This document shows positions 42,865-52,445 of a DNA stretch of 64,000 nt, piece after piece; position 1 is the stretch's first letter; every line of letters begins with the position of its first letter. This DNA is from Erythrobacter sp. KY5. GTDB lineage: Bacteria; Pseudomonadota; Alphaproteobacteria; Sphingomonadales; Sphingomonadaceae. Position numbers and translations under genes: made by a program. The notes beneath the pieces are model-generated. The model was not told the origin of the DNA. It was given only the letters and a program-made list of their open reading frames with translations, and searched no databases. The DNA lies in assembly GCF_003264115.1 (NCBI RefSeq), contig NZ_CP021912.1, positions 2,835,001-2,899,000 of the forward strand, given 5' to 3'.

Positions 42865-43863
42865 ATGAAAGCCATCCGCACGCACGAAGTCGGCGGTCCT
42901 GAGACGCTGACGCTCGACGAGATCGAAACGCCCAAGCCCGGCAAAGGCGAAGTGCTGGTCGCGGTGAAGGCTTGCGCGATCAACTATCCCGACACGCTGA
43001 TGATCCGCGACCTGTACCAGTTCAAGCCCGAGCGACCCTACTCACCGGGCGGCGAGATCGCAGGCGTGATCGAAGCGGTTGGCGAAGGTGTCGAAGGCTT
43101 CAAGGTTGGCGACAACGTGATGGCCGGGATCGGCAATGGAGGGCTTCGCGAAAAGGCTATCGTGCCGGCCAATCGCATGTTCCCGGTGCCCGACGGGGTG
43201 CCGCATGAAAAGGCGGCCTCGCTGCTGATGACCTATGGCACGACGATCCACGGCCTCAAGGATCGTGGACACATCAAGGAAGGCGATGTCGTGCTCGTGC
43301 TCGGCGCGGCGGGCGGCGTGGGCCTCTCGGCGGTCGAGCTTGCCAAGGCGTTCGGCGCGCGCGTTGTTGCTGCGGTATCGAGCGAAGCCAAGGGCGAAGT
43401 CGCCCGCAAGGCCGGCGCTGACGAGGTGGTGATCTATCCGCGCGAGGAAATGGACAAAGCGGCCTCCAAGGAACTCGCCAACAAGTTCAAGGAAGCATGC
43501 GGCCCCACCGGCGCCAACATCGTCTACGACATCGTGGGCGGCCAGTATTCCGAACCTGCCCTGCGTTCGATTGCATGGGAAGGTCGGTTTCTGGTTGTCG
43601 GTTTCCCGGCCGGTATCGCGAAGATGCCGCTCAACCTTACGCTCCTCAAGTCCTGCGACATTTGCGGGGTATTCTGGGGAGCCTTCACCGCACGCGAACC
43701 TGCCAAGTTCGTCGAACAGGTGAAGGAGCTTTTCGCGCTCATGAAGGAAGGCAAGATCGACCCGCTGGTGTCGGAAACCTTCCCTCTCGAACGCGCAGGC
43801 GATGCAATCGCGAAGCTGGAAAACCGTGAGGCGGTGGGCAAGCTTGTCGTAACAATGGGCTGA
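42865..43863 (+). CDS. NADPH:quinone oxidoreductase, zinc-independent MDR family
   Basis: A 332-residue medium-chain reductase. MKAIRTHEVGGPETLTLDEI is a QOR start; the NADPH loop is LGAAGGVGLSAVELAKAFGA near residue 150; no zinc-ligand Cys pattern is visible. It likely reduces quinones or enones. It begins 14 bases after leuD and may be co-transcribed with it. A hairpin follows its stop. Confidence 0.93.
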   Translation: MKAIRTHEVGGPETLTLDEIETPKPGKGEVLVAVKACAINYPDTLMIRDLYQFKPERPYSPGGEIAGVIEAVGEGVEGFKVGDNVMAGIGNGGLREKAIVPANRMFPVPDGVPHEKAASLLMTYGTTIHGLKDRGHIKEGDVVLVLGAAGGVGLSAVELAKAFGARVVAAVSSEAKGEVARKAGADEVVIYPREEMDKAASKELANKFKEACGPTGANIVYDIVGGQYSEPALRSIAWEGRFLVVGFPAGIAKMPLNLTLLKSCDICGVFWGAFTAREPAKFVEQVKELFALMKEGKIDPLVSETFPLERAGDAIAKLENREAVGKLVVTMG

Positions 43864-43870
43864 ATTGATG

Positions 43871-43900
43871 GCGCGGCATGGCGAAAGCCTGTTGCCGCGC
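43871..43900 (+). terminator. GAAA-capped hairpin after the quinone reductase
   Basis: GCGCGGCA pairs with TGCCGCGC, and inside it GGC-GAAA-GCC forms a smaller stem with a GNRA loop. It lies 8 bases after the stop and 48 before the next start. There is no T-tract, so it may be a transcript-stabilising end rather than an intrinsic terminator. Confidence 0.5.
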
Positions 43901-43947
43901 GCCCTCACCGACCCTATTTCGAACAGGTATCATCCAAGGGGATCACC

Positions 43948-44271
43948 ATGACCGATTTCAAAGACCGCGAACGCGCCGAAGAGGCCAAGTTCGCACTCGA
44001 CGAAGAAACTGCCTTCAAGATCGCGGCACGCCGCAACCGCTTGCTGGGCGAATGGGCGGCCGGGGTCATGAACCTCACGCCCGAAGAAACCGAAGCCTAT
44101 AAGAAAGCGGTCGTTCAGGCCGATTTCGAGGAAGCGGGCGATGAGGACGTGATCCGCAAGCTTCTGGGCGATCTCACCGCTGCGGACGCCGATGTCAGCG
44201 AAGCCGACATCCGGGCCAAGCTCGAAGAGAAGGCGATCGAAGCCAAACGCCAGTACATGAGCGAAAGCTGA
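43948..44271 (+). CDS. DUF1476 protein, F1-ATPase inhibitor zeta subunit
   Basis: A 107-residue helical protein of DUF1476, known in Paracoccus as the zeta subunit that blocks reverse ATP hydrolysis by F1F0-ATP synthase. FKDRERAEEAKFALDEETAF is the inhibitory N-terminal segment; RRNRLLGEWAAGVMNLTPEE and the C-terminal VSEADIRAKLEEKAIEAKRQ are diagnostic. The family is limited to Alphaproteobacteria, which supports the taxonomic call. The atp operon is not in the window. Confidence 0.95.
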   Translation: MTDFKDRERAEEAKFALDEETAFKIAARRNRLLGEWAAGVMNLTPEETEAYKKAVVQADFEEAGDEDVIRKLLGDLTAADADVSEADIRAKLEEKAIEAKRQYMSES

Positions 44272-44278
44272 TCGCATT

Positions 44279-44512
44279 ATGCCCATGACCGGCCCAGATA
44301 TCGAAGCGGCGATCCTCGCTGCCCTGCCCGGCGCAAGCATCGAACTCACCGACCTTGCGGGGGATAACGACCACTGGGCAGCGGTTGTTACCGCTCCGCA
44401 ATTCGTCGGCAAGTCCCGGGTGCAGCAGCACAAGATGGTCTACGCAGCGCTTGGCGGACGCATGGGCGGCGAACTGCATGCCTTGCAAGTGACCACCGTG
44501 GTCCCCACGTAG
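44279..44512 (+). CDS. BolA family protein
   Basis: A 77-residue BolA protein. IEAAILAALPGASIELTDLA begins the fold, and VGKSRVQQHKMVYAALGGRM carries the conserved His of the C-terminal motif. BolA proteins bind a [2Fe-2S] cluster together with monothiol glutaredoxins, and the next gene is exactly that partner, 39 bases away. ATG at 44285 is an alternative start. Confidence 0.95.
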   Translation: MPMTGPDIEAAILAALPGASIELTDLAGDNDHWAAVVTAPQFVGKSRVQQHKMVYAALGGRMGGELHALQVTTVVPT

Positions 44513-44551
44513 CTTTCGACACCAGAACTCGCAGAACGAAGGCCCTCCACC

Positions 44552-44884
44552 ATGGCTGATATCAACACCCGCATTTCCACCCTCGTCGGCGACAACGACG
44601 TCGTACTGTTCATGAAGGGCACTCCGCTCTTCCCGCAATGCGGCTTTTCAAGTCGCGCCGTCGCTATACTCGATCATTGCGGCGTCCAGTATGAAAGCGT
44701 CGACGTGCTGCAGGACATGGAAGTGCGTCAGGGGATCAAGACTTTCTCCGACTGGCCCACCATCCCCCAGCTTTATGTGAAGGGCGAGTTTGTCGGCGGT
44801 AGCGACATCATGATGGAGATGTTCGAAGCGGGCGAACTTCAGCAGATGATGGACGAGAAAAACGTCACCAAGATCGAAAGCTGA
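44552..44884 (+). CDS. grxD: Monothiol glutaredoxin Grx4
   Basis: A 110-residue glutaredoxin with the single-Cys CGFS motif (LFPQCGFSSRAVAIL), preceded by DNDVVLFMKGTP and followed by WPTIPQLYVKGEFVGGSDIM. It carries and transfers [2Fe-2S] clusters and pairs with BolA. A strong terminator ends the transcript at 44911-44952. Confidence 0.97.
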   Translation: MADINTRISTLVGDNDVVLFMKGTPLFPQCGFSSRAVAILDHCGVQYESVDVLQDMEVRQGIKTFSDWPTIPQLYVKGEFVGGSDIMMEMFEAGELQQMMDEKNVTKIES

Positions 44885-44910
44885 TCGCTTCACCCGATCG
44901 GCAAAGAAAA

Positions 44911-44952
44911 AAGCCGCCTCGCAACAGGTAATGCGAGGCGGCTTTTTCTTTG
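44911..44952 (+). terminator. Rho-independent terminator after grxD
   Basis: AAGCCGCCTCGC pairs perfectly with GCGAGGCGGCTT over an 8-10 base loop and is followed by TTTCTTT. It closes the zeta-bolA-grxD transcript. The next 200 bases to the NUDIX start show nothing I recognise. Confidence 0.95.
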
Positions 44953-45170
44953 AGGAGGTGAGACCCAGAGACCAGGAAGGCCGCACCTCAATTCGAAGAC
45001 CACTTTCTTCGCATTCCTTTATGCACCGTCCGTGCCAAAACTGCGAAGCCGCGGAATTGTGCCTCTTTTGATGGTTAGCGATCCTTAATCTTTGGCCGGG
45101 CTGTAAAAGAGTCCGACACCGCCGCTCACTGCCCTTGGCAATCTGGCGAAGCCACGTCATCACAGTTGCC

Positions 45171-45959
45171 ATGACAAGCGAATCCGCACCGCATGGTATT
45201 CCTGCCGCCACCATCATCATTTTCCGAAACGATCCTGAAGGCGGTGCTCCTCAGGTGCTGATGACCGTCCGTTCGCGCACGATGGTGTTTGCTGGCGGGA
45301 TGGCGGTCTTCCCCGGTGGCCGGGTTGATCCGGAAGACTTCGCGCTCGGTGAGATCGCAGCGTCGCGATCGGGCGGGGACATCACGCCGGACGAGGCCGC
45401 CCATCAGATTGCCGCGATCCGCGAAACGCTCGAGGAAACCGGGCTCGCTTTGGGGCTTTCAGGCGATATCGACGCATCGAAGGCCGCGAAGGCGCGCGCA
45501 ATGCTTGAAATGCGCAATGAGCTTCAACCGGTGCTCGATGCCTTTGGATGGTCTCTCGACCTTGATCAGATTGTCCCTTTTGCGCGCTGGTTTCCGAAGA
45601 ACGAGAACCTTGCGCGCGTTTACGACACCCGGTTCTATCTCGCTGATCTGGGCACTGGCGAAGTCGACATCTCGATCGACAATTCCGAAAATACCCGTCT
45701 GTTCTGGACCAGCGCAAAAGGTGCGCTCGAAATGGCTGAAAAAGGCGAGATCAAGCTTATCTTTCCGACAAGGCGAAATCTTGAGCGCCTTGACCTGTTT
45801 GCAAGTTTCCAAGAGGCACGAGCGCAGGCCGAAGCGATCCCGGTCAAGACCATCGTACCGCGCATCGACACGACTGGCGCTCAACCCATGCTGACCATCA
45901 TGGAAGATGCCGGCTACCCGATCACGTCGGAGTTGCTTGAAACGGTCGCTCGCGGGTAG
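45171..45959 (+). CDS. NUDIX hydrolase (Nudt19/Nudt7-like)
   Basis: A 262-residue NUDIX protein. The box is split in the way seen in Nudt19-like proteins: FPGGRVDPEDFALGE, an insert, then IAAIRETLEETGLALGL with the REx2EExG core. Such proteins often cut CoA or acyl-CoA. The start is uncertain: ATG at 45171 has no clear ribosome binding site, and the frame is open from TTG at 45135. Confidence 0.88.
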   Translation: MTSESAPHGIPAATIIIFRNDPEGGAPQVLMTVRSRTMVFAGGMAVFPGGRVDPEDFALGEIAASRSGGDITPDEAAHQIAAIRETLEETGLALGLSGDIDASKAAKARAMLEMRNELQPVLDAFGWSLDLDQIVPFARWFPKNENLARVYDTRFYLADLGTGEVDISIDNSENTRLFWTSAKGALEMAEKGEIKLIFPTRRNLERLDLFASFQEARAQAEAIPVKTIVPRIDTTGAQPMLTIMEDAGYPITSELLETVARG

Positions 45960-45968
45960 CCGCCTGAC

Positions 45969-46319
45969 CTAGCGCCGGGCCATTCGAAACCGGTTTTCGC
46001 GGAAACTAACGACGCGGTAGCCTCGCTCGAGCATCTCTTTCTCGTAGTCGTATCGCGCATCTTCGAGCTCTCGCTCATATTCGCGGCGCGCATCGAAACG
46101 ATCTTCTGCATCGGTTGCTCGTCGCAAATCGCTGCGTAGTTCGCGGCGCGCTTCGCTGATGTCGGTCTGGTAGTCGACCCACCACTTGTTCGAGAAATTG
46201 TTCGGAGACGGCGGCAGCGAGCGGTAACGCTCAACCACGATCTCGCGGTCATGCGCGGCGAGCGGCGCAGAGACGAGAATTCCGGCGACAGCCAGTGAGG
46301 CGGCAAGGATACGGGTCAC
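45969..46319 (-). CDS. Exported charged helical protein, unknown
   Basis: A 116-residue protein. Residues 1-23 form a signal peptide (ILAASLAVAGILVSAPLAAH). The mature part starts DREIVVERYRSLPPSPNNFS and continues as a long, highly charged helix (EARRELRSDLRRATDAEDRF, ARREYERELEDARYDYEKEM). The GTG start at 46319 has GGAG 7 bases upstream; the frame extends further but without a good site. I do not recognise the family. Confidence 0.78.
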   Translation of the reverse strand: MTRILAASLAVAGILVSAPLAAHDREIVVERYRSLPPSPNNFSNKWWVDYQTDISEARRELRSDLRRATDAEDRFDARREYERELEDARYDYEKEMLERGYRVVSFRENRFRMARR

Positions 46320-46437
46320 GGTGAGTCTCCTGTTTGCTTCGATGACTACATTTGTCATCCCGACATGAACGTGAGCGGACTCGCCGCGCAGCGTGGCCTG
46401 TCGCGCCACAGGCCGTGCATCAGCTGCGATAAAAGAG

Positions 46438-46514
46438 TGGCGCGCCCGGCAGGACTCGAACCTGCTGCCTCAAGATTAGAAGTCTCGCGCTCTATCCAGA
46501 TGAGCTACGGGCGC
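46438..46514 (-). tRNA. tRNA-Arg (anticodon TCT)
   Basis: Read on the minus strand: acceptor GCGCCCG, D-arm AGCTCATCTGGATAGAGC, anticodon loop CTTCTAATC giving TCT, T-loop GGTTCGAGTCC, and encoded CCA. It reads AGA codons, with wobble for AGG. No integrase or repeat lies beside it. Confidence 0.96.
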
Positions 46515-46574
46515 GCATTCCTGTGCGGAATCGGCCCCCATTAGCGCGCTTTGCGGACAAAGGGAATCGCGCTA

Positions 46575-47477
46575 GTGCCCGCGCATATGGAAAACGCATC
46601 CGACCCGGCCGATCGTGGCGCCGCTTTCGACCGCGACCCCGGTGATGGCATTCAGGCGACCAGCCGTGCGCCGATTACGTTCCGATATTACGATTTCGTT
46701 ATGGCGGCCTTCGTCGCGATCCTGCTGCTGTCGAATATCATCGGTGCAGCCAAGCTGACATTCGTCGAAGTGAGCTTTTGGCCTAGCGGATGGTGGCCCG
46801 CCCCTGACGGGGTCTTCATCTATGGTGCGGGCATTCTGTTCTTCCCGCTTGGCTACGTCATCGGCGACATTCTGACCGAGATTTATGGATTTGCACGAGC
46901 ACGCCGGGTCATCTGGACGGGCTTTGCAGCGATGCTCTTCCTCGCCTTCATGAGTTATGTCGTGGTCAGCCTTCCTGCGTTTGACGGGTGGGCCTGCGGA
47001 GCGAGCGGGTTTGACGGTCAAGGCCCTCTCACCTCCACCACCGATCCCGATGGCCCTACAGGCTCGATCTGCCAGCAAACCTATGAAAGCGTGTTTGGCA
47101 GCACGTGGCGGATCGTGCTCGCGTCCATCACTGCCTTCTGGGCAGGTGAATTCGTCAATTCCTATGTCATGGCGAAGATGAAAGTCTGGGCACAAGGCCG
47201 CGCCTTATGGACCCGCACGATCGGCTCAACAGTCGTCGGTCAGGGCGTCGACAGCCTGATCTTCTACCCTGTCGCTTTCCTGGGCATCTGGACCACAGAG
47301 GCGGTCATTACCGTGATGATCACGAACTGGCTGCTCAAAGTAATCTGGGAAGCGGCGCTGACGCCTGTGACTTATCTGGTGGTCGGCAAACTGAAGAAGG
47401 CCGAAGGTGTCGACTTGTTCGACACCGATACCGATTTCTCGCCCTTCTCTGGCAAGGAAACCAAGTCGGCAGGCTAG
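46575..47477 (+). CDS. Queuosine-precursor transporter (VUT/YhhQ family)
   Basis: A 300-residue membrane protein of COG1738. FRYYDFVMAAFVAILLLSNI starts the first segment; FIYGAGILFFPLGYVIGDIL and EIYGFARARRVIWTGFAAML are the family core; AFWAGEFVNSYVMAKMKVWA and RTIGSTVVGQGVDSLIFYPV follow. YhhQ imports preQ0/preQ1. The GTG at 46575 has AGGGA upstream; ATG at 46587 is possible. A loop insert with two Cys (WACGASG...SICQQ) is unusual. It overlaps the end of ppx by four bases, tail to tail. Confidence 0.9.
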   Translation: MPAHMENASDPADRGAAFDRDPGDGIQATSRAPITFRYYDFVMAAFVAILLLSNIIGAAKLTFVEVSFWPSGWWPAPDGVFIYGAGILFFPLGYVIGDILTEIYGFARARRVIWTGFAAMLFLAFMSYVVVSLPAFDGWACGASGFDGQGPLTSTTDPDGPTGSICQQTYESVFGSTWRIVLASITAFWAGEFVNSYVMAKMKVWAQGRALWTRTIGSTVVGQGVDSLIFYPVAFLGIWTTEAVITVMITNWLLKVIWEAALTPVTYLVVGKLKKAEGVDLFDTDTDFSPFSGKETKSAG

Positions 47478-49009
47478 ATCAGCTCGTTCTCAAGAAGCTC
47501 ATCATCAGGAATGATATCGACCTTCCAATCGAGGTCGAGCTTCCCAGCGAGCAGTTTCATATCCTTTTCGGTCGGAACGCCGAACAGGTCCGAGTGGCTT
47601 TCGGCCAGGCGCAGGATCAGCGTTTTGTCCTCCACCAGTAGCCGGCTGACCTGAAGCGAGCGGCGCGATCGCGCGCCCAATCGGCGGGCAAGCCGCACGG
47701 CAAGTCCCCAGCACATCGCCTCGTCCAGCGCCTCTTCGCTAGCAAGCTCGCGGACTTCGCCTGGCAATTCAGCAGCGTTGCCGTTCGCAGCGATGGCAGC
47801 GGCGAGCATGGCCCGGTCCTTGCTGCTGACCGCGATCCAACGTTTGTGCAGCGCCCAATCGATCGCCTGTGGCAGGCGTATGTTCGGCTCAATCTGCATA
47901 GAAGCGAGCGCGAGCATCGTCGCGGCCAGTCTCAACCGCTCTGAACCGTGCTTTTGCGTCGGGGCGGCATCGACAGTCCAGCCCGCGATGCGAGCAGCGA
48001 GCGTTTGAGGAGCGCCGCGCTGAGTGGCGAACACACCCACGCCAGCGAGCAGCGGGTCCTGTGCTTTCGCGTGATCGGGCAGCCGGTCGTACAGCAAACC
48101 TTCGCGCAGGCCCCAGGATGAGAATATCAGGCAACTCGGGTCAAAACGTGACAGCATCGCCTCGGCCAGCACTGACGCGTCGGGCAGCTTCTCAGCGCGC
48201 ATTGCTGAGATTCGGTCGCGCTCCTTGAGGCTATCAACGGTCTCTTTAGCAAGAGCCTTCCCGATGTGAGCCTTGGCTTCGTCAGGTTCGAGCATGAAGC
48301 CATGCGGGTCCGAAAGCGGGTGCCCTTGCTCCTGCATCGCGTAAACCGCCATCGTGCGCAGCGTGCCGCCAACAAGATAGAGCGGCTGCCCCTTTTCTAT
48401 TCGAGGCGCGCCCTTCTTCAGCGCTTTCTCGATCGCCTTGCGCATCGCACTGCGCGAATCGCCTCTATATTCAGGCAGACGCAGCGTCCCCAGAGGCAGC
48501 GAAACCGCATCGCCGGGCTGACCGTTCACGACACTGACGAGTTCAAGACTGCCGCCACCCAGATCGGCAACGGTTCCGGTTGCGCCGGGAAAAGCGCCTG
48601 CGACACCGTTTGCGCTCAGACAGGCTTCTTCCTCGCCCGAGATGATACGTGGCTGGAAACCGAGTTTCCTGAGTTCGGCAACAAACTCTGCGCCATTGCT
48701 TGCTTCGCGAACCGCAGCGGTCGCGACCGTTTCGACATCATCGACGCCGAGATCTTCTAGCAACAACGCAAAGCGCTTGAGCCCGCGCATCGCAAGGTCG
48801 ATTGCCTCGTCGGCAAGCTTACCGTCGGTGGCAATGTCACGGCCAAGTCGCGGGCTCACCTTCTCGTTGAGCAGCACTGTCGGCGCGCGCATGGTGCCGC
48901 CGTAGATCACCATGCGCACTGTGTTGGAACCGATGTCGATAATCGCGCGACCCGGCGTTGCACCGCCAAAAGTCCCGTCGCGCTCGGCACGCCTGCGCTT
49001 GGAGCTCAT
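47474..49009 (-). CDS. ppx: Exopolyphosphatase, Ppx/GppA family
   Basis: A 511-residue phosphatase of the ASKHA fold. Phosphate-1 AIIDIGSNTVRMVIY, the catalytic Glu region ISGEEEACLSANGVAG and the second loop GTVADLGGGSLELVS are all present; the C-terminal HD-like domain follows. It degrades polyphosphate (or pppGpp). The ATG at 49009 overlaps the ppk stop, so synthesis and degradation of polyphosphate are translated together. Confidence 0.93.
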   Translation of the reverse strand: MSSKRRRAERDGTFGGATPGRAIIDIGSNTVRMVIYGGTMRAPTVLLNEKVSPRLGRDIATDGKLADEAIDLAMRGLKRFALLLEDLGVDDVETVATAAVREASNGAEFVAELRKLGFQPRIISGEEEACLSANGVAGAFPGATGTVADLGGGSLELVSVVNGQPGDAVSLPLGTLRLPEYRGDSRSAMRKAIEKALKKGAPRIEKGQPLYLVGGTLRTMAVYAMQEQGHPLSDPHGFMLEPDEAKAHIGKALAKETVDSLKERDRISAMRAEKLPDASVLAEAMLSRFDPSCLIFSSWGLREGLLYDRLPDHAKAQDPLLAGVGVFATQRGAPQTLAARIAGWTVDAAPTQKHGSERLRLAATMLALASMQIEPNIRLPQAIDWALHKRWIAVSSKDRAMLAAAIAANGNAAELPGEVRELASEEALDEAMCWGLAVRLARRLGARSRRSLQVSRLLVEDKTLILRLAESHSDLFGVPTEKDMKLLAGKLDLDWKVDIIPDDELLENELI

Positions 49010-51207
49010 CCAGCACGCCCCCGGCGCAAGGTGAGTTTGGGCACTGCGCCTGCCTCCAGCGCGCCGCCTCGCCCGGACAAGGATGGGTTGGTCATGAAGT
49101 ACCGGTGGCAATTGAACGGCTTTCCATCGGTTTCGACCCGCGAATAGCTACCATCGGCATGGAGCCACCAGCTTTGTTCAGTATCGAGCATGTTGGCGAG
49201 CAGAACCTGCTGCAAGATCTGATCGTGCACGGTCCGATTGGTGATCGGGATCAGAGATTCCACCCGGCGGTCGAGGTTTCGCCCCATGAGGTCGGCTGAG
49301 GAGATGTAAAGGCGCGCATTTGGCCCCGGCATCGCTCGGCCATTGGCGAAAGCGTAAATTCGTGAATGTTCCAGAAAACGGCCGATTATGGATTTCACAC
49401 GGATGTTTTCGGACAACCCTTCGACACCGGGGCGCAGGCAGCAAATGCCGCGCACGACCAGGTCCACCCGCACACCTGCATCGCTGGCGGCATAGAGGCG
49501 GTCGATCACGCCTTCATCCGTGATCTGATTGCACTTCATCCAGATCGCAGCCGGCTTGCCCCTTCGCGCGTTGGATATTTCAATGTCGATCCGCCTGTAG
49601 ATTTCCTCGCGCAGGTCGAGAGGAGCGATCGAGATCATCTCAAGCTCGTGCGGTTCGACATAACCGGTCACGAAATTCATCATCTTCGCCGCATCGCGCC
49701 CCAGTTTGGGATCTGCGGTGAAGAAGCTCATATCGGTGTAAATCTTGGCGGTGATCGGGTGATAATTTCCGGTCCCGAAATGGCAGTACGTGCGAAATCC
49801 GCTTTCCTCACGCCGCACCACCATCGCGACCTTTGCGTGGGTTTTCCAGTCGGTGAACCCGTAGATGACCTGCACCCCGGCGCGTTCAAGCTTGGTCGCC
49901 CATTTGAGGTTCTGTTCCTCATCAAAGCGCGCCTTGAGCTCCACCACGGCAGTAACCGACTTGCCGTTCTCTGCCGCCTCAATCAGCGCGCTAATGACTG
50001 CGGACTGAGAGCCTGCGCGGTACAGCGTCTGCTTGATCGCAACGACATCAGGGTCGGCGGCGGCCTGGCGAATGAAATCGACCACCACTTCGAAACTCTC
50101 GTAGGGGTGGTGGATCACGATGTCCTTCTCGCGAATTGCAGAGAAGGCATCGCCATCATGTTCCCGGATGCGTTCGGGATAACGCGGCGAATAGGCGTCG
50201 AACTTGAGGTCAGGCCGGTCCTCGTCGACGATCTCGGCAAGGCCATCGATCCCGATCATTCCATCGGTCTTGATTACCGCCGCTTCGTGCACACCCAATT
50301 GCTGAAGCAGGATTTCCTCGCCCTGAGGGTCGAAGTCTTCTTCCAGCTCCAGCTGGATCACTTGGCCGCGCCTGCGACGCTGGATGGCGCTGCGGAAAGT
50401 GCGCACCAGATCCTCGGCCTCTTCCTCGATCTCGATATCGCTGTCGCGCAGGACGCGAAACAGGCCGTCGCCTTCGATGGTAAAACCGGGAAACAGCTTC
50501 TTCGCGTAACGCTGAATCAGACTGGCGATCGAGATATAGAGTGCCTCGCCTGCCCCGGCGATGTCTCCTGGCACGCGGACGAAACGCGGCAGTGCGGTCG
50601 GGATCAGGATCATTTCAATGATCTGTTCCTGATCCGCATCGCGCGTGAGCGTGAAGAGCAGACCCATCCCTTCATTATGGACAAAGGGAAAGGGGTGCGC
50701 CGGGTCAAGCGCTTGCGGCGTAATGACGGGAAGGATTTCTTCGAGGAAGAAGGCTTCAAGCCACTTGTGAGCGGCAGGCTTTACGCGCTGTTCGTCGGCA
50801 ATGTGAATGTCGGCTTCGGCAAGGCGCGAATGCAGATTGCGCCAGATATCCTGCTGACGCGTCGACAATTCGGCCAGCTTCTCACGAATGGCGCTCAATT
50901 GCTGGGTCGGAGTGCGCCCGTCGATCGCGGGCTTCTCGATACCGCGCTGAGCCTGCCCCACGAGACCAGCGACGCGAATCATCATGAACTCGTCGAGATT
51001 GCTGCCTGAAATCGACAGGAAACGAAGCCGTTCGAGGAGCGGGTAACGCTCGTTACAGGCCTCCGCCAAAACCCTCTCGTTAAAGGCGAGCCAGGACAAT
51101 TCGCGATTGAAATATGCCTCGCCGCCCGGTGCGATGGTCGCAGGAGGGACGGACGGCGGGGAAGCGGCCGAAACGGTCTGATCGTCGGTGATAGGCTGGC
51201 TGCTCAT
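49006..51207 (-). CDS. ppk1: Polyphosphate kinase 1
   Basis: A 733-residue enzyme that makes polyphosphate from ATP. FNRELSWLAFNERVLAEACN is the N-terminal signature; HPYESFEVVVDFIRQAA is in the core; the phospho-His is in YCHFGTGNYHP and the second His in FLEHSRIYAF. The length is close to E. coli PPK (688). ATG at 51207 (MSSQPIT) is preferred over 51261. It is followed by ppx. Confidence 0.96.
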   Translation of the reverse strand: MSSQPITDDQTVSAASPPSVPPATIAPGGEAYFNRELSWLAFNERVLAEACNERYPLLERLRFLSISGSNLDEFMMIRVAGLVGQAQRGIEKPAIDGRTPTQQLSAIREKLAELSTRQQDIWRNLHSRLAEADIHIADEQRVKPAAHKWLEAFFLEEILPVITPQALDPAHPFPFVHNEGMGLLFTLTRDADQEQIIEMILIPTALPRFVRVPGDIAGAGEALYISIASLIQRYAKKLFPGFTIEGDGLFRVLRDSDIEIEEEAEDLVRTFRSAIQRRRRGQVIQLELEEDFDPQGEEILLQQLGVHEAAVIKTDGMIGIDGLAEIVDEDRPDLKFDAYSPRYPERIREHDGDAFSAIREKDIVIHHPYESFEVVVDFIRQAAADPDVVAIKQTLYRAGSQSAVISALIEAAENGKSVTAVVELKARFDEEQNLKWATKLERAGVQVIYGFTDWKTHAKVAMVVRREESGFRTYCHFGTGNYHPITAKIYTDMSFFTADPKLGRDAAKMMNFVTGYVEPHELEMISIAPLDLREEIYRRIDIEISNARRGKPAAIWMKCNQITDEGVIDRLYAASDAGVRVDLVVRGICCLRPGVEGLSENIRVKSIIGRFLEHSRIYAFANGRAMPGPNARLYISSADLMGRNLDRRVESLIPITNRTVHDQILQQVLLANMLDTEQSWWLHADGSYSRVETDGKPFNCHRYFMTNPSLSGRGGALEAGAVPKLTLRRGRAG

Positions 51208-51374
51208 TCGCGTTTCTATCGAAGCTCCACAAGGCTGTTCAAGCGCACCGTCGCGTTCCATTCAATGCGCCTCGCACGCGCCCAATGTTCGCACGCAAGC
51301 GAGGTGTAAATCACGCAAACGCCCTTGTCACACGATTGTCAATTTGGTCGGCACGCAAACCGACGCGCCCGGCT

Positions 51375-52424
51375 TCAAACCAATGAGCGACTATCTGCGA
51401 TTGCCGTGATGCCGCGCTTCCCATTTGCATCACGGCCAAGCTGGACGATCACGTCGATCACGCTGGCAGCATAGGCAATCGTGTCGCTGCGCGTCAGTCC
51501 GATCCCGGTCTGCATAACCATGAGCGACAATTGCTCGAGCGCCCCTCGTAGTGAATTGGCGTGGATGGTTGAAAAGCTGCCTGGATGGCCCGTATTGATC
51601 GCGCGAAGGAAGGAGACGCTTTCCGCGCCGCGAAGTTCACCCAGGACAATCCGGTCAGGGCGAAGCCGAAGGGCTGCCTGAAGCAATTCGTTGGGCGTGA
51701 CCTTGGCTTCGCCGAGTTCGCCTTTCACAGCGACAAGCCCGACCGAGTTTTCGCCCGGAAATTTGAGCTCGGGCGTATCCTCGACAAGCACTACACGCTC
51801 CTCGCGCGGGATTTCGCCGAGCATGGCGTTGAGGAAGGTCGTTTTGCCCGTGCTGGTCCCGCCGGATATAAGGATCGTGCGACGATGTCGGATGGCTTCG
51901 CGCAGATATTCGATCGGCTGAAACTGCGGGTCAGGCAGGTCGATCACCTGCTCGCCTGCAAGCGGGCCGGTGTCATAGGCATCGAGTGGCAGATCAAGAC
52001 GGCGGTGGCGACGGATCGCCATGACCCAATGCTTGCGGCTTGCGGGAGGGCCGCAGAACTGAATGCGTGCACCATCGGGCAGTGTTGCGCCCAAAAGCGG
52101 GTGTTCGCGATTGATGCCTTGATGGCTAACCCGCGCCACCTGCTCGGCAAGCCGCTGAACCAGGCGATCATCTATTTCCGGAGTGATGATTTTCTTGATG
52201 CCCGGGTTTGATGCGTCCTCCACCCAGACCTCGCCGGGTTCGTTGACCATGATCTCGGTCACGGTATCCCGGTCGAGCCAACGTTTGAACGGTGCGAGAT
52301 AGGCGTCGAGATAGACGCTGCGCTCGCCTCCAATCGGGTTTTGCGAAGCGTCCGACGCCTCCGTTTCCTGCGCGGCGCCGGACTGACCAGCACCTGAGGG
52401 AAGCGGATGTATCTCGGCTGTCAT
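51375..52424 (-). CDS. virB11: VirB11 type IV secretion ATPase
   Basis: A 349-residue hexameric ATPase that powers assembly or transport. RWLDRDTVTEIMVNEPGEVW starts the N-terminal domain; the P-loop is ILISGGTSTGKTTFLNAML; VLVEDTPEL is the Asp box; LRLRPDRIVLGELRGAE is the Walker B/Glu box. It closes the VirB cluster. The gap of 167 bases to ppk shows no gene. Confidence 0.95.
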   Translation of the reverse strand: MTAEIHPLPSGAGQSGAAQETEASDASQNPIGGERSVYLDAYLAPFKRWLDRDTVTEIMVNEPGEVWVEDASNPGIKKIITPEIDDRLVQRLAEQVARVSHQGINREHPLLGATLPDGARIQFCGPPASRKHWVMAIRRHRRLDLPLDAYDTGPLAGEQVIDLPDPQFQPIEYLREAIRHRRTILISGGTSTGKTTFLNAMLGEIPREERVVLVEDTPELKFPGENSVGLVAVKGELGEAKVTPNELLQAALRLRPDRIVLGELRGAESVSFLRAINTGHPGSFSTIHANSLRGALEQLSLMVMQTGIGLTRSDTIAYAASVIDVIVQLGRDANGKRGITAIADSRSLV

Positions 52425-52445
52425 GACGCTCGGCTTTCGCTCAGA

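Noticed and set aside
46438-46514. tRNA-Arg as a second integration site
   Set aside because: No integrase, repeat of the tRNA end or foreign-looking genes lie on either side.
46515-46586. A preQ1 riboswitch before the queuosine-precursor transporter
   Set aside because: The expected short C-rich stem and A-rich pseudoknot tail are absent in the short leader.
49366-51009. A 547-codon plus-strand frame opposite ppk
   Set aside because: It is antisense to polyphosphate kinase and has no conserved motif.
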